Shown: positions 8,601-17,490, counted from the stretch's first letter. The stretch: 46,099 nt of DNA from an uncultured Parabacteroides sp. (GCF_902493135.1 NZ_CABUOD010000038.1:1-46099); one strand, 5' to 3'. Numbers and translations: made by a program. Notes: a model not told the origin generated them from the sequence alone.

Positions 8601-9017
8601 ATGAGCGAAAGTATCAATCACAATGGGGTTATAGAGAAGATCGACGGCGGTACGGTCTATGTCAGGATCATCCAGCAATCGGCTTGCTCCGGGTGCCATG
8701 CGCGAAGCATGTGCGCGGCATCCGAGAGTAAAGTAAAGATTATCGAGGTTCCGGACAACTCTGGACAATTCCATGTAAATGAAGAAGTCCAGTTATGCGG
8801 ACAAAGTTCACTGGGCCTGCAGGCCGTACTTCTTGCATTTATATTTCCGCTAATAATAGTTCTTGCGGCTATTGTAACAGGTACAAGTATGCAATGGGAA
8901 GAAACCACAAGCGGGTTAACCGGATTACTGCTCTTAGTTCCTTATTATTGCATATTATACATTTTACGCGACAAACTAAAAAGGCGATTCATTTTTACTT
9001 TGAAAAAACTTAATTGA
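8601..9017 (+). CDS. rseC: RseC/SoxR-reducing-system-family membrane protein
   Basis: 138 aa from ATG 8601. An N-terminal cytosolic segment contains the cysteine cluster CSGCHARSMC (about residues 29-38), typical of RseC-like proteins. Two transmembrane helices follow (about 75-97 and 103-122), then a basic tail. RseC proteins are associated with Rnf complexes and with reduction of redox centres; rnfB starts 10 nt downstream. An upstream TTG (8568) is in frame but lies inside the -7 promoter box, so I rejected it. Confidence 0.85.
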   Translation: MSESINHNGVIEKIDGGTVYVRIIQQSACSGCHARSMCAASESKVKIIEVPDNSGQFHVNEEVQLCGQSSLGLQAVLLAFIFPLIIVLAAIVTGTSMQWEETTSGLTGLLLLVPYYCILYILRDKLKRRFIFTLKKLN

Positions 9018-9027
9018 CAAACATATC

Positions 9028-10035
9028 ATGATTTTAATTGCCGTTATTTCATTAGGAGCGATTGGAGCCATCGGCGCAGTTTTTCTATACGCCGCCTCCA
9101 AGAAGTTTGAAGTATACGAAGATCCTCGTATCGCACAAGTCCAGGAGGTATTGCCCGGAGCCAATTGCGGAGGTTGTGGATACCCCGGATGCGGTGGTTT
9201 TGCTACGGCTTGTGTAAAGGCCGACACATTGGACGGCCTGTTATGTCCCGTAGGCGGAGCGCCGGTAATGGGTAAAGTAGCCACGATCCTCGGAAAGGAA
9301 GCTGCCAGTGCTGAGCCGATGGTTGCCGTTGTGCGTTGCAACGGAACCTGTGCAGCCCGTCCGCGCACCAATCAATACGACGGTGTGCAGAGTTGTGCGA
9401 TTGCTTCTACCCTGTATGGCGGAGAGACCGGCTGTTCATTCGGTTGCCTGGGTTATGGCGACTGTGTGGCTGCATGTAACTTCGACGCCATCCACATCAA
9501 CCTGGAGACAGGACTTCCGGAAGTGGACGAAGACAAATGTACTTCATGCGGAGCTTGCGTAAAAGCTTGCCCGAAAAACATCATCGAACTGCGTAAGAAA
9601 GGGCCCAAGTCACGCCGTATCTTCGTTAGCTGTGTAAACAAAGACAAAGGCGGAGTAGCCAAGAAAGCATGTGCCAACGCTTGTATCGGTTGTGGCAAAT
9701 GTGCAAAGGAATGCCCGTTCGAAGCAATTACGGTGGAAAACAACGTGGCCTACATCGATTACACCAAATGCCGTTTATGCCGCAAATGTGTAGCCGTATG
9801 TCCGACCGGAGCCATCCACGAATTGAACTTCCCGCCGCGTAAAGAAGCAGCTCCGGCTGTGGACGCCGACAAAGTAAAACCGGCAATAGCTCCGAAACCT
9901 GCTGCGCCAAAGGCTGAAGTTCCGAAAGCAGAAGCAAAACCGGAGGGACCAAAGGCAGAAGCCCCGGCTACAAACGCTACGCCAAAAGCAGAAACTCCCA
10001 AAGTTGAAACAAAAGAAGAAACAAATCAAAAATAA
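9028..10035 (+). CDS. rnfB: Rnf complex electron-transfer subunit RnfB
   Basis: 335-aa ferredoxin-side subunit of the Na+/H+-translocating ferredoxin:NAD+ oxidoreductase. A membrane anchor (residues 2-22) precedes the 4Fe-4S domain with C47, C50, C55 and C73. Ferredoxin-like cluster motifs follow: CTSCGACVKACPK, CIGCGKCAKECP and CRLCRKCVAVCP. From about residue 273 there is a low-complexity tail rich in Ala, Pro, Lys and Glu (repeated PKAE units), which is not part of the catalytic fold and may be a flexible linker. It is second in the rseC-rnfBCDGEA operon. Confidence 0.96.
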   Translation: MILIAVISLGAIGAIGAVFLYAASKKFEVYEDPRIAQVQEVLPGANCGGCGYPGCGGFATACVKADTLDGLLCPVGGAPVMGKVATILGKEAASAEPMVAVVRCNGTCAARPRTNQYDGVQSCAIASTLYGGETGCSFGCLGYGDCVAACNFDAIHINLETGLPEVDEDKCTSCGACVKACPKNIIELRKKGPKSRRIFVSCVNKDKGGVAKKACANACIGCGKCAKECPFEAITVENNVAYIDYTKCRLCRKCVAVCPTGAIHELNFPPRKEAAPAVDADKVKPAIAPKPAAPKAEVPKAEAKPEGPKAEAPATNATPKAETPKVETKEETNQK

Positions 10036-10046
10036 AATCTAATAGT

Positions 10047-11378
10047 ATGCTAAGGACATTTCGAATCGGAGGTATACATCCGCCCGAAAATAAATTGTCT
10101 GCCGGTAAGAAGATTACCGCGTTAGCTGCTCCTAAGCAGGTAATCATACCGCTCAGTCAGCACATCGGGGCCCCGGCCCAGGCAGTGGTCAAGAAGGGTG
10201 ATCTGGTTAAAGTTGGAACACTTGTCGCCAAGGCAGGAGGTTTCGTCTCCGCCAACATCCACTCGTCGGTATCCGGTAAAGTAAACAAAATAGATAACGC
10301 TCTCGACTCAAGCGGCTACAAACGCCCCGCCATCTACATCGACGTGGAAGGAGACGAATGGGAAGAAACGATCGACCGTAGCGACGCCTTGGTAAAAGAC
10401 TGTACGTTGTCCTCTAAAGAGATCGTCGACAAGATTGCAGCAGCCGGTATCGTAGGTCTGGGTGGCGCCACTTTCCCGACACAGGTGAAGTTGATGCCGC
10501 CTCCGGGAAGCAAAGCGGAGATTATCATTATCAACGCTGTAGAGTGTGAACCGTATCTGACTTCCGACCATTCCCTGATGATGGAGAAAGGCGAACAAAT
10601 CTTGGTGGGCGTTACATTGCTCATGAAGGCGGTAAACGTAAACAAAGCCGTTATCGGCATTGAAAACAATAAACCCGACGCAATCGCCCATTTGACGAAA
10701 CTGGCGGCCGCTTATCCCGGTATCGAGATCATGCCGTTGAAAGTGCAATATCCGCAGGGAGGTGAAAAGCAGTTGATCGATGCCGTGATCCGTCGCCAGG
10801 TAAAGAGCGGCGCACTGCCTATCTCGGCCGGAGCCGTCGTACAGAACGTAGGAACAGCCTACGCTGTCTATGAAGCCGTCCAGAAGAACAAACCGTTGTT
10901 CGAACGTGTCGTGACCGTAACCGGGAAGGCTGTAGCCAATCCGTCGAACTTCCTGGTCCGTATGGGTACGCCTATCAACACGCTGATCGAAGCAGCCGGC
11001 GGCATCCCTGAGAACACGGGTAAGATTATCGGTGGAGGCCCGATGATGGGTAAAGCATTGGTCAGCGCCGAAGTGCCGGTAACCAAAGGCAGTTCCGGCG
11101 TATTGCTCCTGACTAAGGAAGAATCCGTCCGTAAACCGATGCAGGACTGTATCCGTTGCGCCAAATGCGTGAACGTTTGCCCGATGGGTCTGAACCCGGC
11201 CTTCCTGATGAAGTTCACCGTCTATAAAGACTGGGAAAAAGCCGAGGCAGGCTACATTCAGGATTGCATCGAATGCGGTTCCTGTAGCTATACTTGCCCA
11301 GCCAACCGCCCGCTGTTAGACCAGATCCGGTTGGGAAAAGGCAAAGTAATGGGTATTATTCGTGCAAGAAAGTCATAA
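10047..11378 (+). CDS. rnfC: Rnf complex subunit RnfC
   Basis: 443-aa NADH-side subunit. It shows the N-terminal GGIHPPENK, the flavin/NADH-binding GLGGATFP (137-144), and two 4Fe-4S motifs near the C-terminus (CIRCAKCVNVCP and CIECGSCSYTCP). It has no transmembrane helix, as expected for a peripheral membrane subunit. It starts 11 nt after rnfB and ends 12 nt before rnfD. Confidence 0.97.
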   Translation: MLRTFRIGGIHPPENKLSAGKKITALAAPKQVIIPLSQHIGAPAQAVVKKGDLVKVGTLVAKAGGFVSANIHSSVSGKVNKIDNALDSSGYKRPAIYIDVEGDEWEETIDRSDALVKDCTLSSKEIVDKIAAAGIVGLGGATFPTQVKLMPPPGSKAEIIIINAVECEPYLTSDHSLMMEKGEQILVGVTLLMKAVNVNKAVIGIENNKPDAIAHLTKLAAAYPGIEIMPLKVQYPQGGEKQLIDAVIRRQVKSGALPISAGAVVQNVGTAYAVYEAVQKNKPLFERVVTVTGKAVANPSNFLVRMGTPINTLIEAAGGIPENTGKIIGGGPMMGKALVSAEVPVTKGSSGVLLLTKEESVRKPMQDCIRCAKCVNVCPMGLNPAFLMKFTVYKDWEKAEAGYIQDCIECGSCSYTCPANRPLLDQIRLGKGKVMGIIRARKS

Positions 11379-11390
11379 AACAAGAGCAAT

Positions 11391-12350
11391 ATGGAAAACA
11401 AATTATACGTATCTCCCTCGCCCCACATTCATGGCGGCGACAGCATAAGCAAAAATATGTACGGTGTACTGATTGCCCTTGTTCCGGCTTTCCTGGTATC
11501 ACTCTACTTTTTCGGACTGGGTGCGCTGATCGTAACCGTAGCTTCGGTTTTCTTCTGTGTCCTGTTCGAATATCTGATTCAGAAGTTCCTGATGAAAAAG
11601 GAACCGACCATTTACGACGGTTCGGCCATCCTGACCGGCGTTTTGCTGGCGTTCAACCTGCCGTCTAACCTGCCGGTCTGGATCATCGCCATCGGCGCGC
11701 TGGCTGCCATCGGTATCGGTAAGATGTCGTTCGGCGGCCTGGGTAACAATATCTTCAACCCGGCACTGACAGGACGTATCTTCCTGCTGATCTCCTTCCC
11801 GGCACAGATGACCACCTGGCCCGTTGTCGGACAGTTGACATCTTATGCAGATGCGACGACTGGCGCAACCGTTCTTTCCCTGATGAACGAGGGTGCGCTC
11901 GACAAGATGCCGACACTCAGCGACATGCTGGTCGGTAACATGGGCGGTAGCCTTGGTGAAGTCAGCGCATTCGCACTGCTGTTAGGTATGTTCTATATGT
12001 TATGGAAGAAGATTATCACCTGGCAGGTTCCGGTTTCCATCTTCGTCACGGTATTTATCTTTACAGGTATCATGCACCTGGTGAATCCGGTCCAATACGC
12101 AAGCCCGTTCGTTCATCTGTTATCCGGAGGCCTGATGCTCGGAGCCATCTTCATGGCGACCGACTATGTGACTTCGCCGATGAGCAAGAGCGGCATGATT
12201 GTCTACGGTGTCGGCATTGGTATCCTGACAACGGTGATCCGTCTGTTCGGTTCTTATCCCGAAGGCATGTCATTTGCCATCTTCATCATGAATGGAGTTA
12301 CTCCGCTAATCAACAGTTATATGAAACCTAAACATTTCGGAGGAAAATAA
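11391..12350 (+). CDS. rnfD: Rnf complex membrane subunit RnfD
   Basis: 319-aa integral membrane protein of the NqrB/RnfD family with about nine or ten helices. The covalent-FMN motif TTGATVL is present, with predicted attachment at Thr160, exposed to the periplasmic side. N-terminal SPSPHIHG and FGGLGNNIFNPAL are family signatures. It is part of the ion-pumping core with RnfE and RnfA; rnfG begins 2 nt after its stop. Confidence 0.96.
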   Translation: MENKLYVSPSPHIHGGDSISKNMYGVLIALVPAFLVSLYFFGLGALIVTVASVFFCVLFEYLIQKFLMKKEPTIYDGSAILTGVLLAFNLPSNLPVWIIAIGALAAIGIGKMSFGGLGNNIFNPALTGRIFLLISFPAQMTTWPVVGQLTSYADATTGATVLSLMNEGALDKMPTLSDMLVGNMGGSLGEVSAFALLLGMFYMLWKKIITWQVPVSIFVTVFIFTGIMHLVNPVQYASPFVHLLSGGLMLGAIFMATDYVTSPMSKSGMIVYGVGIGILTTVIRLFGSYPEGMSFAIFIMNGVTPLINSYMKPKHFGGK

Positions 12351-12352
12351 GC

Positions 12353-12997
12353 ATGGCAAAACTAAAATCAACATTACCCAATATGTTCCTTTCACTCACC
12401 ATCATCTGTGTAGTGGCAGGAGCAATATTAGCAGGTGTGAACATGTACACCACCGGCCCGATTGCCGCCACCAAAGCCGCTGCGCTGGAAGAGGCGATCA
12501 AAGCGGTGACGCCGGATTTCGATAACAAGCCGACCGAGCAGGCTTATATGGCTGTTACGGCAGACGGCGATTCGCTGAAGATCTATCCGGCCACCAAAGG
12601 CGGCCAATTCGTTGGCGCAGCCGTAGAAAGTAATACGAAGAAAGGGTTCAGCGGCGAAATCAAAGTGATCGTAGGCTTCGATGCCGAGGGCAAACTATTG
12701 AACTACTCCGTGCTGCAACATGCCGAGACTCCGGGCTTAGGCGCCAAGATGCAGGAATGGTTCCGCGCTGACAAGAACAAACAGAGCGTATTAGGACGTA
12801 ACCTGGCAGACGGCGAACTGAAAGTATCCAAAGACGGTGGCGATGTAGACGCGATCACAGCGGCAACCATCACCAGCCGCGCATTCCTGAACGCGGTGAA
12901 CCGCGCTTACAGCGCATTCGCCGGTGCCGACGGAATGACCGGGGCAACCACATCATCCGATAACACAACTAAAGAGGGAGGAAACGACAATGAGTAA
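12353..12997 (+). CDS. rnfG: Rnf complex flavoprotein subunit RnfG
   Basis: 214 aa: one N-terminal membrane anchor (about 10-30) and a periplasmic FMN-binding domain. The flavinylation motif is TAATITS (169-175) with predicted FMN on Thr172; the usual Gly of S/T-G-A-T is Ala here. The C-terminus is a short Thr/Ser/Asn-rich tail. The gene overlaps rnfE by 8 nt, which implies translational coupling. The flavin transferase ApbE that would load FMN is not in this window. Confidence 0.95.
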   Translation: MAKLKSTLPNMFLSLTIICVVAGAILAGVNMYTTGPIAATKAAALEEAIKAVTPDFDNKPTEQAYMAVTADGDSLKIYPATKGGQFVGAAVESNTKKGFSGEIKVIVGFDAEGKLLNYSVLQHAETPGLGAKMQEWFRADKNKQSVLGRNLADGELKVSKDGGDVDAITAATITSRAFLNAVNRAYSAFAGADGMTGATTSSDNTTKEGGNDNE

Positions 12998-13574
12998 CCT
13001 GAAAATATTGATGAATGGTGTCATCAAAGAGAACCCGACATTCGTATTGCTATTAGGTATGTGCCCGACATTAGGTACGACCTCTTCCGCTCTCAACGGT
13101 ATGAGTATGGGACTTGCAACCATGTTTGTATTGATCTGCTCCAACATCGTGATTTCGGCCTTGAAGAACCTGATCCCCGACATGGTGCGTATTCCGGCTT
13201 TCATTGTCGTGATCGCAACCTTCGTGACGGTTGTCCAGATGTGTATGGAGGCTTTCGTACCGGCTTTGTATGCGAGCTTGGGCTTGTTTATCCCGTTGAT
13301 CGTTGTAAACTGTATCGTGCTGGGACGTGCCGAAGCATTCGCCGCCAAGAATGGCATCATCCCTTCCGCTTTCGATGGACTGGGTATGGGACTGGGCTTC
13401 ACGATGGCCTTGACATTGTTAGGGGCTGTCCGCGAGTTGCTGGGAACCGGCAAGTTGTTCAACCTGACATTGATGCCCGAACAATACGGTTCACTGATTT
13501 TCGTACTGGCTCCGGGTGCTTTCATCGCGCTGGGATATCTGGTTGCTATTGTAAACAAACTGCGTAAAGCTTAA
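12990..13574 (+). CDS. rnfE: Rnf complex membrane subunit RnfE
   Basis: 194-aa six-helix membrane protein of the RnfA/RnfE/NqrD/NqrE family. Signatures seen: NPTFVLLLGMCPTLGTTSSALNG near the N-terminus and the VVNCIVLGRAEAFA loop in the middle, with the cysteines that bind the intramembrane 2Fe-2S centre shared with RnfA (C26 and the Cys of VNCIVLGR). It overlaps the end of rnfG and is followed after 11 nt by rnfA. Confidence 0.95.
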   Translation: MSNLKILMNGVIKENPTFVLLLGMCPTLGTTSSALNGMSMGLATMFVLICSNIVISALKNLIPDMVRIPAFIVVIATFVTVVQMCMEAFVPALYASLGLFIPLIVVNCIVLGRAEAFAAKNGIIPSAFDGLGMGLGFTMALTLLGAVRELLGTGKLFNLTLMPEQYGSLIFVLAPGAFIALGYLVAIVNKLRKA

Positions 13575-13585
13575 AAACGAACGAT

Positions 13586-14158
13586 ATGGAATATATATTG
13601 ATCTTTATTGCCGCCGTATTCGTAAACAACGTTGTACTGGCACAGTTCCTGGGTATCTGTCCGTTCCTGGGCGTATCCAAGAAGGTGGAAACGGCAGCCG
13701 GCATGGGCGCCGCCGTGACTTTCGTATTGACGATCGCTACTGTCGTAACGTTCCTCGTACAAAAATATATTCTGGATGCTTTTGGATTGGGCTTTATGCA
13801 GACCATCAGCTTCATCCTGATCATTGCCGCATTGGTACAGATGGTGGAAATCATCCTGAAGAAAGTCTCTCCGGCCCTTTATCAGGCGCTTGGCGTGTTT
13901 CTTCCTCTGATCACGACAAACTGTTGTATCCTGGGTGTAGCCATCCTCGTAATACAAAAAGAATATAATTTATTGGAATCCGTTGTATATGCAATCTCTA
14001 CAGCTATTGGATTTGCGTTAGCTTTGATTATCTTTGCAGGTGTCAGAGAACAATTAGCAATGACAAATGTTCCCGATGGCATGAAAGGAACCCCGATCGC
14101 CCTTATCACAGCAGGTCTGTTGGCTATGGCTTTCATGGGTTTTTCAGGGATTGTGTAA
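13586..14158 (+). CDS. rnfA: Rnf complex membrane subunit RnfA
   Basis: 190-aa partner of RnfE, with inverted topology and six helices. Signatures: AVFVNNVVLAQFLGICPFLGVS near the N-terminus and TTNCCILGVAIL in the centre; these cysteines complete the intramembrane 2Fe-2S site. Last Rnf gene; galE starts 24 nt downstream with no terminator between them. Confidence 0.96.
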   Translation: MEYILIFIAAVFVNNVVLAQFLGICPFLGVSKKVETAAGMGAAVTFVLTIATVVTFLVQKYILDAFGLGFMQTISFILIIAALVQMVEIILKKVSPALYQALGVFLPLITTNCCILGVAILVIQKEYNLLESVVYAISTAIGFALALIIFAGVREQLAMTNVPDGMKGTPIALITAGLLAMAFMGFSGIV

Positions 14159-14182
14159 TTACTAATCTAAATAAACACTAAG

Positions 14183-15223
14183 ATGAAACAAAAGATTTTA
14201 GTAGCAGGTGGAACTGGTTACATCGGATCACACACCACAGTAGAACTGCAGAACGCAGGTTATGAAGTAGTCATCATCGACGACCTGTCTAACTCCAATA
14301 TAGAAGTATTGGACGGTATCGAACGCATCACAGGCATCCGTCCTGAATTCATCCAGCTGGACCTGAAAGACAAGGAAGCAACCCGCGAAGCGTTGAAAGC
14401 TCATCCGGGAATCAAAGGCATCATCCTGTTCGCCGCCAGCAAAGCAGTAGGCGAATCCGTACAGCAGCCGTTGAAATACTACCGAAACAACGTCGTTACA
14501 CTGGTAAACCTGTTGGAACTGATGCCGGAATTCGATATCGAAGGTATCGTGTTCTCATCTTCCTGCACCGTTTACGGACAGCCTGACCCTGAAAACCTGC
14601 CTGTAACCGAGAACGCACCGATCAAACCGGCCACTTCTCCTTACGGAAACACGAAGCAGATCAACGAAGAGATCATCCGCGACACGATCCACGCCGGCGC
14701 TCCTTTCAAGAGCATCATCCTGCGCTACTTCAACCCGATCGGAGCACATCCGACAGCAGAGATCGGCGAATTGCCTAACGGGGTTCCTCAAAACCTGATC
14801 CCTTACCTGACTCAGACGGCTATGGGCATACGCAAGGAGTTGAGCGTGTTCGGCGACGATTATGACACGCCTGACGGTTCCTGCATCCGCGACTATATCA
14901 ACGTCGTAGACCTGGCTAAGGCTCACGTGATCGCCATGGACCGTATGTTGGGTGGCAAGTCTCTGGAAAATGTGGAAATCTTCAACCTCGGAACCGGCAA
15001 CGGTGTTTCCGTATTGGAGCTGATCAACACGTTCGAAGCTGCAACAGGCGTTAAAGTCCCGCACAAGATCGTAGGCCGCCGCGAAGGCGATATCGAAAAG
15101 GTTTGGGCCAATCCCGAACGCGCCAATAAAGTCTTAGGCTGGAAAGCTACAGAAACATTGGCCGATACATTGGCTTCCGCCTGGAAATGGCAGGAGAGAC
15201 TGCGCGAACGCGGTATCATGTAA
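14183..15223 (+). CDS. galE: UDP-glucose 4-epimerase
   Basis: 346-aa extended short-chain dehydrogenase that interconverts UDP-glucose and UDP-galactose. It has the Rossmann motif GGTGYIGSH (9-17), the SSSCTVYG active-site segment (Ser/Thr near 126-129) and the YGNTK catalytic pair Tyr154/Lys158. The C-terminal GRREGDIEKVWANPERA substrate-binding stretch is typical of GalE. The family is sure; wider specificity (GlcNAc/GalNAc) cannot be excluded. It is the last gene of the rnf transcription unit, followed by a strong terminator. Confidence 0.94.
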   Translation: MKQKILVAGGTGYIGSHTTVELQNAGYEVVIIDDLSNSNIEVLDGIERITGIRPEFIQLDLKDKEATREALKAHPGIKGIILFAASKAVGESVQQPLKYYRNNVVTLVNLLELMPEFDIEGIVFSSSCTVYGQPDPENLPVTENAPIKPATSPYGNTKQINEEIIRDTIHAGAPFKSIILRYFNPIGAHPTAEIGELPNGVPQNLIPYLTQTAMGIRKELSVFGDDYDTPDGSCIRDYINVVDLAKAHVIAMDRMLGGKSLENVEIFNLGTGNGVSVLELINTFEAATGVKVPHKIVGRREGDIEKVWANPERANKVLGWKATETLADTLASAWKWQERLRERGIM

Positions 15224-15246
15224 TCGGGAACATCCTCTTTATTGAT

Positions 15247-15280
15247 AAAAAGGGAAGCATCAGCCGATGTTTCCCTTTTT
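15247..15280 (+). terminator. Rho-independent terminator of the rnf-galE unit
   Basis: AAAAAGGGAA and TTCCCTTTTT form the outer stem, with GCATC/GATGT pairing inside around AGCC; the U-run follows. It begins 24 nt after the galE stop and is clearly positioned to end the rseC-rnf-galE transcript. Confidence 0.85.
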
Positions 15281-15455
15281 ACATTTCACATTCACACACC
15301 TCCTAAACCCCTATCAATCAAAATCTTCTTGTGAACCCTCATCCTTTGACCAAGATTGAAATAACTTTTCTGATTTTAATAGGATATTTCAGGTATTCTT
15401 GCTACATTGCGACATATGTTACATTTTTATTATCAATCAATAATAATATATAGTT

Positions 15456-16823
15456 ATGAAAAAAATCACAAATTTATTGCTTATCTGTTGCAGTCTACTC
15501 TCGTGCAGCAATGAAGAAAAGATTCTAACATTCCCTGAGATGTGGGAATCCGGGAATCCAACCAAACAAAGTTTTGTATCCAAAAATACAGCTCAAGAAA
15601 TCGCAAATATTTTCTTTGCCGATTTTCAGAACGGTAAACAAACAAAGAGCAGCAAATCCATAGGTTCGATTGAACTTATCAACAGCAATACAAATACCCC
15701 GCTTGCCTATGTTGTCAACTACGAAGAAGGCGGTTGGGCAATTATGAGTGCCACCAAAGACTACTACCCTATTCTGGCTTACTCAAACGAAAGCCAATTT
15801 GTCCTCGATACTACAGACATGAATGGAGGTCTGAAAGTATGGCTTGACGAAACAATTCAAGCTATTGAGTCAAGTGAAAATCTTGATCCGCAAATCACTT
15901 CACGAATTGCGCTTGAATGGCTTAAGTACACCCCTCAAGTGGCAGAACTTCAACGATCAAACATACCTGGAGGTAACTCCACCGAAGCTATCATGTGTCG
16001 CAACCGACTCAAACAATTGAATGAAACTTATTATTCTGAGGGATGGTCATTTACCACTCTTTCATCCCAGTCAAACGTTAATCTGCCAAGTAAGGTTTAC
16101 AGCACAGCCGATCAATGCGGATCTCCTTATGAATATACAATTGTAGGAATCAGAGATGTAAGCATTCACACCTCAATAGAACCATTGGTTGTAACACAAT
16201 GGGATCAAGGTTCACCCTACAATGCATTATGTCCAAATCAAGCGCAGGCTGGCTGCGTAGCAATTGCGATGGCACAAATCATGAAATTTCATAGATTTCC
16301 GACATATTTCAATTGGAACGATATGCCAAATACAGGGGCAACATATGCAAATCAATTTTTAATTGCTGAAGTGGGAAAAGCAATCGATACTGATTATGGG
16401 GAAGATTCCTCTGGGGCAAAACCCAAAAACGCAGTTAAGCAGTTTGACAATTATGGATATAATGCCATATTAAAAGACCATAAACCAAGCGAGGTTGCAT
16501 TTGAGATAAGAAATTTCAACAGGCCAGTATTTATGTGCGGAGATAGAAATTTAACAAAAGGGCATGCTTGGATATGTGATGGTCTAATAAGTAATTCTTC
16601 TGAATATGAATATTATGTAGAATATCTTTATAATGGTTCGTATGATAATTTCGGAGAAACTTTGCTTGATTTGCCTGGTGGTTTCGGTGGAATTTCCTAT
16701 ACAACTTTCCACATGAATTGGGGATGGGGAGGCCGTCATGACGGTTGGTACACAGGAGCTAACCCGACAAGTGATAAAGATTATAAATATCGCAGACAAA
16801 ATATTTATGTAAGTCCCAAATAA
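15456..16823 (+). CDS. C10-family (streptopain-like) cysteine peptidase, lipoprotein
   Basis: 455-aa pre-pro-peptidase. A lipoprotein signal ends LLSC (Cys17). Residues about 25-200 look like the propeptide/Spi-like inhibitory domain, with the YVVNYEEGGWAIMSATK and YPILAYS strands typical of C10 proforms. The catalytic domain has Cys267 in QAGCVAIAMAQIM, His370 in KGHAWICDG and the NWGWGG loop (421-426). It is probably tethered to the cell surface and degrades proteins, as known for related Bacteroides enzymes. The gene is more A/T-rich than the flanking rnf and ser operons, suggesting acquisition. The small lipoprotein gene starts 14 nt downstream. Confidence 0.9.
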   Translation: MKKITNLLLICCSLLSCSNEEKILTFPEMWESGNPTKQSFVSKNTAQEIANIFFADFQNGKQTKSSKSIGSIELINSNTNTPLAYVVNYEEGGWAIMSATKDYYPILAYSNESQFVLDTTDMNGGLKVWLDETIQAIESSENLDPQITSRIALEWLKYTPQVAELQRSNIPGGNSTEAIMCRNRLKQLNETYYSEGWSFTTLSSQSNVNLPSKVYSTADQCGSPYEYTIVGIRDVSIHTSIEPLVVTQWDQGSPYNALCPNQAQAGCVAIAMAQIMKFHRFPTYFNWNDMPNTGATYANQFLIAEVGKAIDTDYGEDSSGAKPKNAVKQFDNYGYNAILKDHKPSEVAFEIRNFNRPVFMCGDRNLTKGHAWICDGLISNSSEYEYYVEYLYNGSYDNFGETLLDLPGGFGGISYTTFHMNWGWGGRHDGWYTGANPTSDKDYKYRRQNIYVSPK

Positions 16824-16837
16824 AAACAACAATCTTC

Positions 16838-17344
16838 ATGAAAACAACAAATTTATTATGCCTATTGACACTATTAGTCATGCTATTCAGTCGATGTAAC
16901 CATGGTAACGACGCACCTCCTTATACATATCATCTTAAACTGCAATTCGAGGATAGCTCCGGCAAGAATTTAGTAAACGGGCTAAAGTATCAACAGGAAA
17001 GCGGCGGCTATTCGTTCCAAGTCACAGATGCGTATAAACTGCAGGTCTCATCAACCGATGTATCAGACCAAAAAGAAATACTCTATGTCGAGGTTGAGAA
17101 CGACCAAGCTGAATACTTGTATTTTTCATACAGCACTTTCGATTATGTGGCATCTGCCATCACATGGAAATTAGTATGCCCACATATATTCGGGGATAAC
17201 GAAGAACATATCATTACTTCTTATTGGAAAGAAGAAGACCACATGGCCTCTTGCTTGAAAATCAGCTGCGATGACAAGGATTTTCAATTTACACAAAAAC
17301 AGGGATCAAATGCATATACGGTTCTTATAACCCTTACCAAATAA
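16838..17344 (+). CDS. Small lipoprotein of unknown function paired with C10 peptidase
   Basis: 168 aa with an apparent lipoprotein signal (LFSRC, Cys20), then an all-beta-looking domain with alternating Tyr/Phe/Val residues. I do not recognise a family. It is co-directional with, and only 14 nt after, the C10 peptidase, so the two are almost certainly co-transcribed. In Bacteroides fragilis some C10 peptidases have adjacent small inhibitors, so an inhibitor or chaperone role is a reasonable guess. No sequence motif confirms this. Confidence 0.75.
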   Translation: MKTTNLLCLLTLLVMLFSRCNHGNDAPPYTYHLKLQFEDSSGKNLVNGLKYQQESGGYSFQVTDAYKLQVSSTDVSDQKEILYVEVENDQAEYLYFSYSTFDYVASAITWKLVCPHIFGDNEEHIITSYWKEEDHMASCLKISCDDKDFQFTQKQGSNAYTVLITLTK

Positions 17345-17416
17345 AGAAGGAAAGAGAATAACAAAAACTTTCCCGAAACCAAGCACAAAGTAAGTAACCA
17401 TCAAAGAGAAACTAAT

Positions 17417-17458
17417 CGTTCCACCCGTGTGAGCCGATCGGCTCACACGGGTGGAACG
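17417..17458. repeat. 42-bp perfect palindrome between convergent genes
   Basis: The sequence from 17417 to 17458 equals its own reverse complement over all 42 bases, centred at GAGCCG|ATCGG (17437/17438), with outer arms CGTTCCACCC and GGGTGGAACG. It lies between the lipoprotein gene (plus, ends 17344) and the HAD gene (minus, ends 17548). It could act as a two-way terminator or as a mobile or structural repeat. Confidence 0.85.
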
Positions 17459-17490
17459 TACGGCTCACAAACGTGGAAAGTACGGCTCAC
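17451..17490. repeat. 22-nt tandem units with GGCTCAC core
   Basis: Two copies of an 18-nt unit, GTGGAANGTACGGCTCAC (17451-17468 and 17473-17490), with a 22-nt period; a truncated third unit (GTGGGCCG) follows. The first copy overlaps the right arm of the palindrome at 17417-17458. The GGCTCAC/GTGAGCC element therefore occurs four times in about 70 bp. Confidence 0.75.
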
